Shown here: positions 6,254 through 7,547 of the stretch, piece after piece | Layout: every line of letters starts with the position of its first letter | Position numbering within the stretch: position 1 is the stretch's first letter | Assembly: GCA_028527945.1 (NCBI GenBank) | Contig: JAQQAK010000280.1 | Location: 1-7,547 of the forward strand | Direction of reading: 5' to 3' | Origin: Spirochaetaceae bacterium | GTDB taxonomy: Bacteria; Spirochaetota; Spirochaetia; UBA9216 | DNA length: 7,547 bases | Notes under the pieces: generated by a model | Seen by the model: the letters and a program-made list of their open reading frames with translations, nothing else | Told to the model about the DNA's origin: nothing | The model's database searches: none | Position numbers and translations under genes: made by a program

Positions 6254-6745
6254 ATGTCAGAAGAAAAATACGTAAGGCCTAGCTGGGATGAATATTTCAT
6301 GGAGGTTGCTAATGCCATATCAAAACGAGCAACATGTGACAGAGGAAGAAGCGGCTGTGTTATAGCAAAAGACTGTCAAATTCTGGTAACAGGATATGTT
6401 GGGTCTCCAAAAGGTCTTCCGCATTGTGACGATATCGGACATCAAATGAAGAAGGTTCTTCATGAAGACGGCAGTATAAGTCAGCATTGTGTAAGAACTG
6501 TACACGCGGAGCAAAACGCAATATGCCAGGCGGCAAAAAGAGGTATAAGCATAGACGGCGCAACTCTTTATTGTCGCATGACTCCATGTAGAACCTGCGC
6601 TATGCTAATAATAAACTGTGGAATTAAACGTGTTGTATGCGAGAAAAAATATCATGCAGGAGAAGAATCTGAAAAAATGTTTGCTGAAGTTGGAATCTCT
6701 CTTGAATATGTAGATGATGAGGTTTTAAAATATTCAGATCAGTAA
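6254..6745 (+). CDS. dCMP deaminase (ComEB-like cytidine/deoxycytidylate deaminase)
   Basis: This 163-residue cytoplasmic zinc enzyme is predicted to convert dCMP to dUMP, the substrate of thymidylate synthase. The zinc and catalytic site is VHAEQNAI (83-90: H84 as ligand, E86 as proton shuttle) and TPCRTCAML (110-118: C112 and C115 as ligands). Features specific to dCMP deaminases rather than cytidine or guanine deaminases are RATCDRGRSGCVI (25-37), GYVGSPKGLPHCDDIGH (47-63) and the CVRTVHAE context (79-86). The latter two blocks carry the extra Cys and His residues seen in dCMP deaminases. The length is normal. It is transcribed alone from its own promoter, divergent from the DHH operon, and ends 5 bp from the converging MBL gene with no terminator between them. 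ComEB-type annotation is equivalent; a role in competence is not implied. Confidence 0.92.
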   Translation: MSEEKYVRPSWDEYFMEVANAISKRATCDRGRSGCVIAKDCQILVTGYVGSPKGLPHCDDIGHQMKKVLHEDGSISQHCVRTVHAEQNAICQAAKRGISIDGATLYCRMTPCRTCAMLIINCGIKRVVCEKKYHAGEESEKMFAEVGISLEYVDDEVLKYSDQ

Positions 6746-6750
6746 ATATT

Positions 6751-7547
6751 TCAACATAGAGTCTTTTTTGAATAAGCAATTGAAGTAAACTCTGTCTTTG
6801 CAATATCCTCCGGAGCTATTTCTGAAACGTGAAGCATAAACTCTTCAAAGGTTTTGTAACCAAATTGTTCTGTAACTTTTTCAAAACCTTCAACATATAA
6901 AAAAGCCTTTCCAGCAATATTGCTGTCAAAGCTTGTGCTTTTTTCAATACTTATATTGTCTGCGCAATGCTTTATTTTTTCTAGCATCGATGTTTTAAAT
7001 TCTGCCGGAGAATGAGAAGACAAAAATATATCGAATTCAGAACCTCGCTTAATAACCTTTTGAATTGAATTAATATAAGTGCTGATATTTGTTGACTGTT
7101 TTAGAAACAGCCATACATGACTTGAACAAGTATCTCCACTATAGAGTATTCTGTTTTTCTTATCGAGGATACAAATAGAACCTTTGGTATGGCCTGGTGT
7201 ATGAATAACTTCTAACTGATTACCACCTATGTCGAGAATCTCTCCCTCTTTAATTATTTCATGGTTGTTTATTCTTCTTTTAAAAAATTGTTTTTTATTA
7301 CCCTTTTCAAAAGTATTAAGTACTTTTTTATTTCCTGAATAAAGAAATATTTTTGCAATAAGTGAAGAATGTAATTTTAGAACACCTATGTCATTTTTAT
7401 GAATATAAACCTTATCAAAAAACTTATTTCCCTGAACATGGTCTATATGCCCATGTGTATTTACAACTATAACAGGAAGATTAGTAATTTTTTTTACAGC
7501 CCCATAAATATCACCAAAGCCAAAACCGGTATCTATTAAAAGAGCCC
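6751..7547 (-). CDS. Metallo-beta-lactamase-fold hydrolase, 5' end missing
   Basis: An uninterrupted minus-strand frame runs from the right edge to TGA at 6751, giving 264 residues without the N-terminus. Counting from the edge, it has ALLIDTGFG (1-9), THGHIDHVQGN (30-40; H31, H33, D35, H36), IHTPGHTKGS (114-123; H119), LYSGDTC (134-140; D138) and SSHSP (176-180; H178). This is the complete two-metal ligand set of the MBL superfamily. The HTPGHTKGS and GDT blocks resemble the glyoxalase II / general MBL hydrolase group, but the substrate cannot be told from sequence. A TTG at 7021-7023 gives a 90-codon frame if taken as a start, but it is internal: the catalytic domain lies upstream of it in the same frame. 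The C-terminal 80 or so residues are a helical tail without a recognised domain. The gene is convergent with dCMP deaminase. Confidence 0.88.
   Translation of the reverse strand, partial: ALLIDTGFGFGDIYGAVKKITNLPVIVVNTHGHIDHVQGNKFFDKVYIHKNDIGVLKLHSSLIAKIFLYSGNKKVLNTFEKGNKKQFFKRRINNHEIIKEGEILDIGGNQLEVIHTPGHTKGSICILDKKNRILYSGDTCSSHVWLFLKQSTNISTYINSIQKVIKRGSEFDIFLSSHSPAEFKTSMLEKIKHCADNISIEKSTSFDSNIAGKAFLYVEGFEKVTEQFGYKTFEEFMLHVSEIAPEDIAKTEFTSIAYSKKTLC

Noticed and set aside
6320..6587. Two minus-strand frames antisense to dCMP deaminase
   Set aside because: They run across the HAE zinc-site coding region of an intact gene and have no supporting signals.

Overview
The window is a low-GC, densely coded bacterial chromosome segment. 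It holds eight complete protein genes plus the broken ends of two others. The gene content suggests a spirochaete, most likely a host-associated or rumen-type Treponema: a long-form (551 residue) pyrophosphate-dependent phosphofructokinase, a split pair of short chromate-transporter (CHR) proteins, a stand-alone DHH/DHHA1 phosphoesterase, and AT-rich intergenic DNA with AGGAG-type ribosome binding sites. That assignment is an inference from gene types, not from a marker gene.

Layout, left to right. Bases 1-56 are the last 17 codons of a + strand gene whose C-terminus reads like asparaginyl-tRNA synthetase (asnS). It converges on a - strand cluster, transcribed in the order yqfB (N4-acetylcytidine amidohydrolase family, ASCH fold), manA (type I mannose-6-phosphate isomerase) and yaiI (UPF0178/DUF188, PIN-like); manA and yaiI overlap by 4 bp. 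A 128 bp divergent spacer separates yqfB from pfp (+). pfp ends at a strong hairpin with A and T tracts that can terminate both strands. From the other side a - strand operon runs into the same hairpin: DHH phosphoesterase, then two CHR-domain proteins that overlap by 4 bp. A 220 bp AT-rich divergent region carries promoter-like elements in both directions and precedes a dCMP deaminase gene (+), which is convergent with a metallo-beta-lactamase-fold hydrolase (-) cut by the right edge.

Function. ManA and Pfp are linked through fructose-6-phosphate: ManA makes it from mannose-6-phosphate, and Pfp phosphorylates it reversibly with pyrophosphate. The rest is housekeeping or accessory: tRNA charging, modified-nucleoside hydrolysis, dUMP supply for thymidylate, a small-nucleotide or nucleic-acid phosphoesterase, and an oxyanion transporter pair.

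I found no CRISPR array, mobile element, tRNA, rRNA or clear riboswitch. Nothing here amounts to an evident undescribed multi-gene system. The points most worth checking are the apparent replacement of the YqfB catalytic Glu, the DHH-CHR-CHR operon, and two start-site or boundary corrections (dCMP deaminase and the MBL hydrolase).
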